47,563 nt of DNA from Chloroflexota bacterium. Its GTDB lineage: Bacteria > Chloroflexota > Anaerolineae > Aggregatilineales > Phototrophicaceae. The stretch spans positions 1 to 47,563 of the forward strand of contig JAPOYT010000043.1 in assembly GCA_026706445.1 (NCBI GenBank), in the 5' to 3' direction. The position numbers and the translations under genes are program-made. Below, piece after piece: positions 15,636-24,066 of the stretch; positions within the stretch are counted from its first letter, which is position 1; each line of letters starts with the position of its first letter. The notes beneath the pieces were generated by a model. It did no database searches. It saw nothing but the letters and a program-made list of their open reading frames with translations, and was not told the origin of the DNA.

Positions 15636-18266
15636 ATGATCCGCTTCACCCTTAACGGCAAAACAGTACAGTACAAGGGCGACCCCGACCGCGCGCTGAT
15701 GAATGTCTTGCGCGAAGACTTAGGCGTCATCTCGCCAAAGGATGGCTGCGCGCCGCAAGCCGCTTGCGGCTGTTGCGTTGTCGGCTTGGAAGACAAGGCA
15801 GTGCTGTCCTGCGTAACCAAGATGAGCAAGGTTGCTGGCATGTCGGTCACCACCACCGAAGGCCTGGGCGAGTACCGGCAAAACGTATTTGCCGATTCAT
15901 TCGTCAAAGAGGGCGGTGTGCAATGCGGCTTCTGCATCCCTGGCATCGTCATGCAGGCGAATAATCTCATCAATCACAATCCCGACCCCAGCCGGGCTGA
16001 CATCGAAAAATGCCTGACGCCGCATCTTTGCCGCTGCACCGGCTACAAAAAGATCGTCACCGCGATTCAAAACGCCGCTGAAGCCATCCGCAACGAAGAA
16101 GAGATTCACATGCCGGAAGTTGATGGCGGCATCGGCACGCGCCTGCCCAAGTATCAGGCGCAAGACCTGGTGCTCGGGCAGCATCGTTATGTCGATGACA
16201 TCCGCTTGGAGGGCATGAGAATCGGCGCGCTGAAATTCAGCGATCATCCGCGCGCGGTTGTCAAGTCGATGGACCTGAGCGCGGCTGAGGCGCATCCGGG
16301 CGTGCTAAGGGTGTTCACGGCGGACGATGTGCCGGGCGATCGCCACATCGGCTTGATCAAGCAAGATTGGCCCCTGATGATCGCGGTCGGCGAGACGACG
16401 CGATATGTCGGCGATGTGCTGGCGATAGTAGTCGCCGAGAGCGATGAAATCGCCCGCGAAGCGGTCGCCTTGATCGACATCGACTACGAAGCGCTGGAGC
16501 CGGTCACCGATATGCACGCGGCGATGCTGGCGGACAGCCCATCTATTCACGAGGGCGGCAATGTGCTGTCGCAGTCAATCACCAATCGGGGCGACCTAGA
16601 AAAGTCGATGGCGGAATCGGCCTATACCACGACCGGTGTATACGAAACGCAAATGATCGAGCATGGCTTCATGGAGCCGGAAGCTTGTGTGGCCTATCCG
16701 CACCGTGCGGGTATCGAAGTCCTCTCGCAGGGCCAGGGAGTCTTTGAAGATCGCGTGCAAATTGCCAAGCTGCTCGGCCTGCCGCAAGCGGATGTGCATG
16801 TGGTGCTGGTGCCGAACGGCGGCGCATTTGGCGGCAAGGAAGACCTCTCGGTGCAAGGTCACGCGGCTTTGGCGGCTTATCTGATGGGCGAGCCGGTCAA
16901 GGTGCGCCTGACGCGCGATGAGTCAATCGTCATGCACCCCAAACGGCATCCGATCTGGATGGAATACACCATCGGCTGCGACGAAGAGGGTATGTTGACC
17001 TTTTGCAAGGGGCGCTTCGTCGGCGATACCGGCGCTTATGCCTCGGTGGGCATGAAGGTGCTGGAGCGTTCGGCTGGTCACGCCACCGGCGCCTACAACT
17101 TCCCGGTCACCGACATCGTCAGCACAGCGGTCTATACCAACAATTTGCCCTGCGGCGCCATGCGCGGCTTCGGCGTAAACCAAACGGCCTTTGCCTTGGA
17201 GAGCTGCATTGACGATCTCTGCCAGCAAGGCGACTTCGACCGCTGGCAATTCCGCTACCAGAACGCGCTTGATGACGGCGATATGACCGCCACCGGTCAG
17301 GTCATCGAAGCGGGCGCCGGCGCCAAAGCCACGCTGGAAGCGGTGAAAGACGAATTCCAGAACGCCAAATTCGCCGGCATCGCCTGCGGCATCAAAAATA
17401 CCGGCATCGGCAACGGCATGCCTGATTCCTCGAAAGTTACGCTTTCGGTCGTTCCCAATCCCGCTGCGGAAGCGGGAGAAGAGAACGCGAAGGTCATTAT
17501 TGATCATGGCTGGACCGAGATGGGGCAGGGTGTGCATACGATGGCGGTGCAGGCGCTCGTGACGGAAACGGGCATCCCGCCGTCCATGATTGAGGCGCGC
17601 GTCGAAACCAGTTCGGAGATGGTCACCGGCATGACGACCGCCTCGCGCGCGACATCGCTGATCGGCAACGCCATCATTGACGCCTGCGAACGCTTCAAAG
17701 AAGACCTGGAATATCACAAATTGGAAGAACTCGTGGGCCGCCAATACGAAGGCGAGTTCACCGTCGATTGGACGACCAAACCGGGCGCCATGGTCGAGAA
17801 AATCTATACGCACTACTCCTACAGCTACGCCACGCAGTTGGTGGTTTTGGATGAAGACGGGCAATTGGAGAAGATCGTCGCCGCTCATGACGCCGGCAAG
17901 ATCTTCAACCCGACGCTCTTCGAGGGCCAGTTGGAAGGCTCGATTCACATGGGCTTGGGCTACGCCATCAGCGAAGACCTGCCGATGGAGGGCGGCCGAC
18001 CTAAGAGCACAATGCTGCGCAAATGTGGCATCCTGCGCGCCAAAGACATGCCGGAGATGGAAGTCATCGGCGTCGAAGTGCCGGATCCCTACGGACCCTA
18101 CGGCGCCAAGGGCGTCGGCGAAATTGGGCTGGTGCCGACGGCGGGCGCTGTCGCCAATGCGCTGTACCAATTTGATGGCGTGCGCCGTCACAAGCTGCCG
18201 ATGCGGCTGCCGCGGAAGCGTCCCGCGCGGCGTTCGCGCGCAAATGGCGGCAACGGCAAGCGTTAG
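15636..18266 (+). CDS. molybdenum hydroxylase, fused [2Fe-2S] and molybdopterin-binding domains
   Basis: Protein of 876 residues combining an iron-sulfur subunit (1-155) and the large molybdopterin subunit (about 165-865) of the xanthine dehydrogenase/aldehyde oxidase family. The plant-type cluster has Cys38, 44, 47 and 59; the second cluster lies in VQCGFCIPG and LCRCTGYKK. Cofactor and active-site segments are GGAFGGKEDLS, AMRGFGVNQTAFALE, EMGQGVHTMAVQAL and GVGEIGLVPTAGA, the last carrying the catalytic Glu. There is no FAD domain in the protein or nearby, as in aldehyde oxidoreductases of Desulfovibrio type and the so-called selenium-dependent xanthine dehydrogenases. The substrate is an aldehyde or N-heterocycle such as a purine. 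AGGGAG lies before the ATG. No cofactor-insertion partner is adjacent. Confidence 0.9.
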   Translation: MIRFTLNGKTVQYKGDPDRALMNVLREDLGVISPKDGCAPQAACGCCVVGLEDKAVLSCVTKMSKVAGMSVTTTEGLGEYRQNVFADSFVKEGGVQCGFCIPGIVMQANNLINHNPDPSRADIEKCLTPHLCRCTGYKKIVTAIQNAAEAIRNEEEIHMPEVDGGIGTRLPKYQAQDLVLGQHRYVDDIRLEGMRIGALKFSDHPRAVVKSMDLSAAEAHPGVLRVFTADDVPGDRHIGLIKQDWPLMIAVGETTRYVGDVLAIVVAESDEIAREAVALIDIDYEALEPVTDMHAAMLADSPSIHEGGNVLSQSITNRGDLEKSMAESAYTTTGVYETQMIEHGFMEPEACVAYPHRAGIEVLSQGQGVFEDRVQIAKLLGLPQADVHVVLVPNGGAFGGKEDLSVQGHAALAAYLMGEPVKVRLTRDESIVMHPKRHPIWMEYTIGCDEEGMLTFCKGRFVGDTGAYASVGMKVLERSAGHATGAYNFPVTDIVSTAVYTNNLPCGAMRGFGVNQTAFALESCIDDLCQQGDFDRWQFRYQNALDDGDMTATGQVIEAGAGAKATLEAVKDEFQNAKFAGIACGIKNTGIGNGMPDSSKVTLSVVPNPAAEAGEENAKVIIDHGWTEMGQGVHTMAVQALVTETGIPPSMIEARVETSSEMVTGMTTASRATSLIGNAIIDACERFKEDLEYHKLEELVGRQYEGEFTVDWTTKPGAMVEKIYTHYSYSYATQLVVLDEDGQLEKIVAAHDAGKIFNPTLFEGQLEGSIHMGLGYAISEDLPMEGGRPKSTMLRKCGILRAKDMPEMEVIGVEVPDPYGPYGAKGVGEIGLVPTAGAVANALYQFDGVRRHKLPMRLPRKRPARRSRANGGNGKR

Positions 18267-18292
18267 CCAAAGTCTGCTAATACCGCGAATTC

Positions 18293-18321
18293 GTAGGGGC
18301 GATCCATTGGGTCGCCCTTAC
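18293..18321. repeat. family A palindromic repeat
   Basis: GTAGGGGCGATCCATTGGG followed by TCGCCCTTAC. The 21-bp core has the same length as the 9965 copy, with one mismatch between arms. It sits between convergent stop codons and could act as a bidirectional 3' hairpin. Confidence 0.75.
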
Positions 18322-18352
18322 TCTATCAAGGCGATCGATCATTCCTGGTATG

Positions 18353-19105
18353 TTACGCGATGGTCGGGATTTGTACCTTCGCGGGCAGCAGCGCCGCTTT
18401 GGCGAAACGCCGGCTAATCTTGCTGACAGCGCTGGCGGCATTGCCCGCGCCCTGCAGGAATGTCGCGCCCAGATTCACGCTGTCAAATGCCTTGCCAAGC
18501 GCCCCGGGAAGCTCAGAAACGTGCGCCTGCGCCACTTCCGCTTGTTCCAACAGCCGGAATCCAAACAACAAAACCGGGCTGAAAACGAGGGCGACGAATG
18601 GACCGATCCCACCCAACCAAACAAGCCCAATGGCAAATAGTACGCTTGAACCGAAATCGGAAGGGGCGACAAAATATAGCGGGACGTAGATAAACCACAC
18701 GAGCGCATTCGTGATGGCCGCAAATAGCAAGCCGGCAATTGAACCCACGAACGTAAGAAGCCCAGCAATTGAGATACTTTGACTGAAAAGAATGACCGCG
18801 GTGATTAGCGCGACCGCCTTCATCAGCTTCAGCAAGGCGCTGATGCGCTGGCGCTTGATAATTGTCCATATCGATTCCAATGTCGCGCTTAATTCGGCGC
18901 GCCAGAAGAAATCCAATGCTTGTTGCTCGATAATCTTGGGCGGACTCGCTGGTTTTTCGGAGTCGTTCCAATCGTTTATCGCATTTGGCGAGTCACTCAT
19001 CTCAGCGCGCCGGAAGAATTCCAATGCTTGTTGCTCAATAGTCTGGGGTTCACTCACTGATTCTCCGAAAAAGTTCGCACCGTTCATCGCTGTCACTGCT
19101 GCCAT
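18353..19105 (-). CDS. membrane protein of unknown function with an internal duplication
   Basis: About 250 residues. GGAGG precedes two adjacent ATG codons (19108 and 19105); the second has better spacing. The N-terminal soluble part holds a duplicated motif: IEQQALEFFRRAEMS and, about 38 residues later, IEQQALDFFWRAELS. Next come roughly three or four membrane segments (LMKAVALITAVILFSQSISI, GLLFAAITNALVWFIYV, SSVLFAIGLVWLGGIGPFVALV) and a C-terminal amphipathic tail. No enzyme motif is visible. The repeated helices may form a coiled-coil or docking surface on the cytoplasmic side. It has no obvious operon partner. Confidence 0.6.
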   Translation of the reverse strand: MAAVTAMNGANFFGESVSEPQTIEQQALEFFRRAEMSDSPNAINDWNDSEKPASPPKIIEQQALDFFWRAELSATLESIWTIIKRQRISALLKLMKAVALITAVILFSQSISIAGLLTFVGSIAGLLFAAITNALVWFIYVPLYFVAPSDFGSSVLFAIGLVWLGGIGPFVALVFSPVLLFGFRLLEQAEVAQAHVSELPGALGKAFDSVNLGATFLQGAGNAASAVSKISRRFAKAALLPAKVQIPTIA

Positions 19106-19165
19106 CATCGACCTCCGTCACTTTGTTCTCATCTACCAGTGTAGGAGAGGATGGCAGTCTTGTAG

Positions 19166-19182
19166 CCCCCACTTTTTGGGGG
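19166..19182. other. small hairpin, CCCCC and GGGGG arms
   Basis: Five C, a loop ACTTTTT, and five G. It lies downstream of the Uma2 pseudogene and upstream of the membrane protein gene, both leftward. There is no clean T-run on the leftward transcript, so a terminator is possible but unproven. Confidence 0.3.
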
Positions 19183-19272
19183 TAATTGGTAGGCAAGCAG
19201 CACTAGCTAGGCGTAGTAAGCACTGTCATAGAGCTGACGAATGAAGCGCCATTGGCGCGCAGTGCGGGGGGA

Positions 19273-19842
19273 TCAACCGGGGAATATATCGCCGACGCGA
19301 ATTTCAAACCCCGGCAGCACATCGCCGCCTGAGAGGGTTTCGCTCTCATGAAGCGTAGTGGCGCCTTCGGACGTATGAGCTTCAACTGTGCGCGTTTCAG
19401 GATAGACCAGCCAGATGAGGCGCGTGCCCGCGTTCAGAAGCTGCATCACTTTGAGGTGAATATCGCCCGCCTTGTTGCTGGGTGAAATCACTTCGACGGC
19501 GAGGTCAGGTCCCGTTTCGTACCATGCGAAGTCGGGAGGTCCCAGTACTTTGGATTGGCTGACAAAGGCGATGTCCAAGCCGCGCACGGTGTCGCGCCCG
19601 TACGCGTTGCGCTCAAGCACAAAGCCGGGGTCGCCGGATGTTACTTCGCCCAGGTCCTTCTCGACGACATAGTTGGCGATCGTCCTTGTCAGCCGCGCGG
19701 CGACTACACCGTGCATTCATGTTGGCTTAGGAATTTCGACGATTTCTCCTTCTACGAGTTCAAGGACGCGATCCTGATATTCTGGGAGGTCAACCAATTC
19801 GAGAAAGAGCTCGGCTGTAATCGTCTGCTCTTGGATGGCCAT
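19273..19842 (-). pseudogene. Uma2-family (DUF820) PD-(D/E)XK nuclease-like gene with an in-frame stop
   Basis: Read as one frame from the ATG at 19842, this encodes a normal Uma2-type protein of about 190 residues. The N-terminus is MAIQEQTITAELFLELVDLP and LVEGEIVEIPKPT; after a TGA codon at 19717-19719 it resumes in the same frame with MHGVVAARLTRTI. The PD-(D/E)XK core (PDLAVEVISPSNKAGDIHLK, with a RLIWLVYPETRTVE strand) and the C-terminus are intact. Only one codon is abnormal. The downstream piece starts with ATG right after the stop and could be translated alone, but without its N-terminal strand. Uma2 proteins are common, multi-copy and of unclear function in Chloroflexota and cyanobacteria, so loss of one copy is unsurprising. 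Confidence 0.8.
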
Positions 19843-19920
19843 GTAGAAAGTATTCCTTTCAGCGTCGTTGCTGATGACACAATTGTACCATTCGAAACGT
19901 ACAATTCACAACGTGAGGAG

Positions 19921-21435
19921 TCAGCCGCAAAGCGCCTCGCGCAGCTTGGCTTTCTGAACCTTGCCCAGGGCATTGGCGGGGAATTCGTCGACAAAAAGGA
20001 CGCGGCGCGGCGCCTTGTAGGCCGCCAAACGATCGCGGCAGAAGGCGCGGATTTCGGCTTCGTCGGCCGCAGCGCCATCACGCAGGATGATCGCCGCCAC
20101 GACCTGCTCGCCCCATTCGTCGTCGGGGCAGCCGATGACGGCGCAAGCCGCCACCGCCGGGTGCGCCATCAGCGCGAGCTCAACTTCCGGCGGGTAGACG
20201 TTCAAACCGCCGGTGATGATGAGATCCTTGGCGCGCCCCTTGAGCGTGTAATAGCCATCGGGCTCGCGCAGGCCCATATCGCCCGTGCGCAGCCAGCCGT
20301 CTTCGCTGAAGGCTTCCGCCGTCTTTTGCGGCTGGCGCCAGTAGCCCTTAAACACATGGGCGCCTTTGATTTGCACTTCGCCGACCTCGCCATCGGGCAG
20401 GGGAGTCTCGGTCGCTGGGTCAACGATGCGCGCCGAGACGCCGGGCAGGGGCAAACCGACCGAGCCGACGCGGCGTTCGCCATGGAGTGGGTTTGAAAGG
20501 TTCATACCCGTCTCGGTCATGCCGTAGCGCTCGAGCAAGGTGACATTGAAGGTATTCTGGTAGCCGAAGAAGAGGTCATCGGGCAAACGGTCGGAGCCGG
20601 AGGTCATCAGGCGCAGGTGGCTGAGATCGAAGCGGCGATCGCTCGCCAGTTGGTACAGGCGGCGATGCATCGTTGGCACGCCCATGAGCACGGAGAAGCG
20701 TTTGGCGCACAGCAGGTCCAGCGCCGCCGCCGCGTCAAAAGCTGGCAGCATGAACGCGGACGCGCCCGCATGCAGCGCGCCATGCAGCGCGACCACCAAC
20801 CCATGCACATGAAAGATGGGCAAGACATGCAGCAATACATCGTCTTGGCGCCAGCCCCAAGCTTCATGAAGTGACGCTATGTTCGATGTCAAGTTGCCGT
20901 GGGTGATCAGCGCGCCCTTGGGACGGCTGGTTGTGCCGCTGGTGTAGAGCATCATCGCTGTCTGATTTGGATCAGTCGGCAGCGGCATTTTCGGTTTCGC
21001 CGAGAAAGCGGAAACTTGCGATTCCCAGCATTCGTTGGGATTGATGAATAGCGATTGCTCCAACGAGGGAAGCTCCGTCTGAATCGTCTTGATCTGATGC
21101 TGTTTACGCCCTTCGGCGATTAGAAGCCTCGTCTCGGAATCGGCCAGGAAATAGCTCAGTTCGGTGGCGGGATAGGCGGGGTTAAGCGGAAGAAAGATTG
21201 CGCCGATCCGCATTGCGGCCAGGTGCAGGTAAATGAAGGGCAAACATTTCGGCAGCTGCGCGGCGACGCGATCGCCACGCGCTATACCCAGGGCGAGCAG
21301 GAAATCCGCGGTTCGATTGACCGTCGCCTCAAGCGCGCCGTAGGTGACGCGCGGACCATCTACGAATTGGATAGCGAACTTGTCGGGCTGACAACGGCAA
21401 TGTTTCGCCAGGGTATCGAGAAACATGTTTGTCAT
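19921..21435 (-). CDS. AMP-dependent acyl-CoA synthetase, malonyl-CoA synthetase (MatB)-like
   Basis: ANL-superfamily ligase of 504 residues that activates a carboxylic acid with ATP and joins it to CoA. Motifs: the ATP loop [12 protein letters not shown] (about 163-174), [16 protein letters not shown] (A5), [10 protein letters not shown] (A7), [18 protein letters not shown] (A8), and the A10 Lys in [11 protein letters not shown]. The NLSNPL and [10 protein letters not shown] segments are those seen in MatB-like malonyl/methylmalonyl-CoA synthetases, but substrate specificity is not settled by this. It is leftward, upstream of the Uma2 pseudogene, with no apparent operon partner. It could supply malonyl-CoA from free malonate. 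Confidence 0.88.
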   Translation of the reverse strand: MTNMFLDTLAKHCRCQPDKFAIQFVDGPRVTYGALEATVNRTADFLLALGIARGDRVAAQLPKCLPFIYLHLAAMRIGAIFLPLNPAYPATELSYFLADSETRLLIAEGRKQHQIKTIQTELPSLEQSLFINPNECWESQVSAFSAKPKMPLPTDPNQTAMMLYTSGTTSRPKGALITHGNLTSNIASLHEAWGWRQDDVLLHVLPIFHVHGLVVALHGALHAGASAFMLPAFDAAAALDLLCAKRFSVLMGVPTMHRRLYQLASDRRFDLSHLRLMTSGSDRLPDDLFFGYQNTFNVTLLERYGMTETGMNLSNPLHGERRVGSVGLPLPGVSARIVDPATETPLPDGEVGEVQIKGAHVFKGYWRQPQKTAEAFSEDGWLRTGDMGLREPDGYYTLKGRAKDLIITGGLNVYPPEVELALMAHPAVAACAVIGCPDDEWGEQVVAAIILRDGAAADEAEIRAFCRDRLAAYKAPRRVLFVDEFPANALGKVQKAKLREALCG

Positions 21436-21510
21436 TTACCCGCTGACAAACCAGAAGTAGAACCGAAGGAATCGCGCGAAATGTGACGCGAATCCAAAGG
21501 ACGAATGGTT

Positions 21511-21529
21511 GAGCCACCGGCTCGCCGGC
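21511..21529. repeat. degenerate family A repeat
   Basis: GAGCCACCGGCTCGCCGGC, a decayed half of the family A palindrome (compare 35234-35254), between the leftward GlgX and acyl-CoA synthetase genes. Confidence 0.45.
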
Positions 21530-21606
21530 GCCGATTCAACATTTACAGTTGGTTCCATTCATGAAACGAGTCGTCGCAAAAGCATGGCAAAGTCGACATG
21601 CCGGTC

Positions 21607-23712
21607 TCAGCGCGCGACCAGGATGACAACCGAGCGCTCGCCGACGATCATGGAGTTCTGGTCTTCCAGGCGGATTTCCTGCGTGGGCGGGTAACTGTCT
21701 TCGGGCGGCGCCATGCTCGTGTTAACCGCCACATGCCAGCGCAAGGGTTGTGGCGGGCGCGGCAATTCGAATGCGGACGTCTCCCAATAGGCATTCATGA
21801 TCAGGTATACGATATCGGCCGATATCCCTTCCTCAGCCGCTTCGGCGCTGCAGAACATTACCGCCAGCTGCCGGCTTTCATGCGACCAATCGGGCGACCA
21901 GGGCTCGCGCCCATGGAAGGAGACGCTATCGGTAAACTGATCACCGTTGGCAACTGCTGCTGGCTGATGCTTCAAATATGAGCGCTGTCGCAGGACCGGG
22001 TGCGCCCGGCGCAGTTGAATGAGATGGCGAACAAAATTGAAAAGCGCCTCATTCGCGGGCAGCGCGTTCCAATCGAAGTAATTGATCGAATCGTCATGGC
22101 AATAGCTATTATTGTTGCCGCTTTTGCTGTGGCCGATTTCGTCGCCCATCAGCAGCATTGGCACTCCCTGACTGACCATGAGTATGCTGAGAAAATTCTT
22201 CATCTGTCGCTGGCGCAGGCAGTTGATTAGCGGTTCGTCACTGGGGCCTTCCCAGCCGCAATTCCAGCTAAGATTCTCATCCACGCCGTCGCGATTGTCT
22301 TCGCCGTTAGCGAGGTTCTTTTTCTCGTTGTAGCTCACCAGGTCGCGCAGCGTAAAGCCATCATGGGCGGTGATGAAATTGACCGATGCTTGCGGTCCGC
22401 GGTCGCCATAGATATCGGGCGAGCCTTGCACGCGCGCCGCCATCGCGCCGATCATGCCCGCATCGCCCTTTACGAAGCGGCGCACATCATCGCGATAGCG
22501 TCCGTTCCATTCCGCCCAGCGGCCGTAGGCGGGGAAGCTGCCCACCTGATACAAGCCGCCGGCGTCCCAGGCTTCGGCGATGAGCTTGGTATTCGCCAGC
22601 AGCGGATCGTAGGCCAACACTTCAAGCAGGGGTGGGTCTGGGTCGGGCACGCCTTCCGGGTCGCGCCCCATGCTCGAAGCCAAATCAAAGCGGAAACCGT
22701 CGATATGATATTCGCTGACCCAGTAGCGCAGGCAGTCCAGCAAGACGACGCGCACGACAGGATGGTTGCAATTGACGGTATTGCCGACGCCGCTGAAGTT
22801 GTAATAGCTGCCATCTGGCTTCAAGAGGTAATAGATGCTGTTGTCGATCCCGCGGTAGGAAATTGTAGGTCCGCTTTCGTTGCCTTCGGCCGTGTGGTTG
22901 AAAACGACATCCAGCCAGACCTCAATGCCATGACGATGGCAAGCTTTAACTAGCGATTTGAGTTCATTGACTGGTTCGCCACGAGCGGCGTATCCCGCCT
23001 TCGGCGCGAAGAAACCGACGGGATTGTAGCCCCAGAAATTCACCAACTGGTCGCCGGTTTCGGGATTCTTGAGATCGTTATCCAATTCGTCGAATTCGAA
23101 GACCGGCATCAGCTCGATGCAGTTGACGCCCAGTTGCTTCAGATAGGGGATTTTCTCGATAATGGCGGCAAAGGCGCCGGGCGCGCTTACATCGGATGCG
23201 GGATGCGCGCTAAAGCCGCGCGTGTGCATTTCGTAGATGATTAGATCTTCCAGCGGCGTGTTGAGTTGCTTGTCGCCTTCCCAATCGAAGTCGTCAATAT
23301 GCGGGCGGGCGCGATAGGGGTAGACGCCCTCGCGCGTGCCGGATTCGCCCCACTTGTCCAGCCCGCCGATCGATTTGGCGTAAGGATCGAGAAGGATTCG
23401 CTGCGGGTCAAAGCGATGACCATTGGCGGGGTCATAAGGACCATCGAGGCGAAAGCCGTATTCGATTTGGTCCGGGTCCAGGTCGAGGACCGTCATCGCA
23501 TAGACATCGCCAGTGCGGAAGGAATCGAGGAAAGGAATCTCCACCATAGGAGTCTCGGCGCCCCGCTCAAAAAGGACGAGGCTGCAGGAATTGGCATAGC
23601 AGGAAAAGATCGAAAAATTAATGCCCTCGGGCAGGACTGTCGCGCCAAAGGGACGCGGTCGCCCAGGGCGAAATTTGAAGTTGCCAAGCTTGTAATTCGG
23701 TAGGAAACCCAT
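21607..23712 (-). CDS. glgX: glycogen debranching enzyme GlgX-like (GH13 isoamylase family)
   Basis: Enzyme of about 701 residues from the ATG at 23712; an earlier start at 23772 adds a hydrophobic stretch not usual in the family. The N-terminal CBM48 region (RPRPFGATVLPEGINFSIFS) is followed by the GH13 barrel: DVVFNHTAEG (region I), GFRFDLASSMGRD (nucleophile Asp), LIAEAWDAGG (acid/base Glu) and FITAHDGFTLRDL (His-Asp). NEKKNLANGEDNRDG is characteristic of GlgX/TreX. It removes alpha-1,6 branches from glycogen after phosphorylase trimming. It acts alone here, with no other glycogen gene nearby. Confidence 0.93.
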   Translation of the reverse strand: MGFLPNYKLGNFKFRPGRPRPFGATVLPEGINFSIFSCYANSCSLVLFERGAETPMVEIPFLDSFRTGDVYAMTVLDLDPDQIEYGFRLDGPYDPANGHRFDPQRILLDPYAKSIGGLDKWGESGTREGVYPYRARPHIDDFDWEGDKQLNTPLEDLIIYEMHTRGFSAHPASDVSAPGAFAAIIEKIPYLKQLGVNCIELMPVFEFDELDNDLKNPETGDQLVNFWGYNPVGFFAPKAGYAARGEPVNELKSLVKACHRHGIEVWLDVVFNHTAEGNESGPTISYRGIDNSIYYLLKPDGSYYNFSGVGNTVNCNHPVVRVVLLDCLRYWVSEYHIDGFRFDLASSMGRDPEGVPDPDPPLLEVLAYDPLLANTKLIAEAWDAGGLYQVGSFPAYGRWAEWNGRYRDDVRRFVKGDAGMIGAMAARVQGSPDIYGDRGPQASVNFITAHDGFTLRDLVSYNEKKNLANGEDNRDGVDENLSWNCGWEGPSDEPLINCLRQRQMKNFLSILMVSQGVPMLLMGDEIGHSKSGNNNSYCHDDSINYFDWNALPANEALFNFVRHLIQLRRAHPVLRQRSYLKHQPAAVANGDQFTDSVSFHGREPWSPDWSHESRQLAVMFCSAEAAEEGISADIVYLIMNAYWETSAFELPRPPQPLRWHVAVNTSMAPPEDSYPPTQEIRLEDQNSMIVGERSVVILVAR

Positions 23713-24066
23713 AGCGCAACTGTAACAGAGTTCAATCCCCGATACGACAATTATAGCCAAAAGCAGTCCCATTCCGACGAGAAGTTGAAGAAACGCTCTA
23801 AACTTGGCATACTTACAGTCGTTTATTCTGTTTACAGGCTCAATTTTGTTCGTGGTGCAGAAACGTCGTCGTTTTGGATCCGCAGTATTGGCGCAATGGG
23901 CGGCTCGCAGAATCGCCCCTGTTTACGTTGCGAGCGGCAAACCCCCACCCCCCGGCCCCCTCCCCCATAAAGAGGGAGGGGGAGCTAGACTCAGTGGGTC
24001 GCAAGGTATTTTGCGTGAGCCGCTGCCATGCAGCGCGTTTGACTACAAAGGTATGGCTACAAAGGT
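23713..24066. other. divergent intergenic region with a family C repeat
   Basis: About 350 bases between the leftward GlgX gene and the rightward importer operon, expected to hold both promoters. The only recognisable structure is the family C copy at 23942-23982. A tandem GGTATGGCT(A/T) duplication at 24050-24070 covers the start of the permease gene. I see no gene. Confidence 0.55.
23942..23982. repeat. family C repeat
   Basis: CCCCCACCCC... with the inner hairpin CCCCCTCCC, ATAAAGA, GGGAGGGGG. It is the most divergent of four family C copies in its left part, and sits upstream of the first permease gene. Confidence 0.75.

Noticed and set aside
16923..18191. Long open frame (422 codons) opposite the molybdenum hydroxylase gene
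   Set aside because: It is antisense to a clearly conserved protein and has the His/Arg/Asp-rich composition typical of shadows in GC-rich genes. The same applies to long antisense frames at 8551-9693, 10996-11769 and 44006-45064.
19717..19719. In-frame TGA in the Uma2 gene as a selenocysteine codon
   Set aside because: Uma2 proteins have no Cys/Sec at this place and no SECIS-like hairpin is evident directly after it; a nonsense mutation is simpler.
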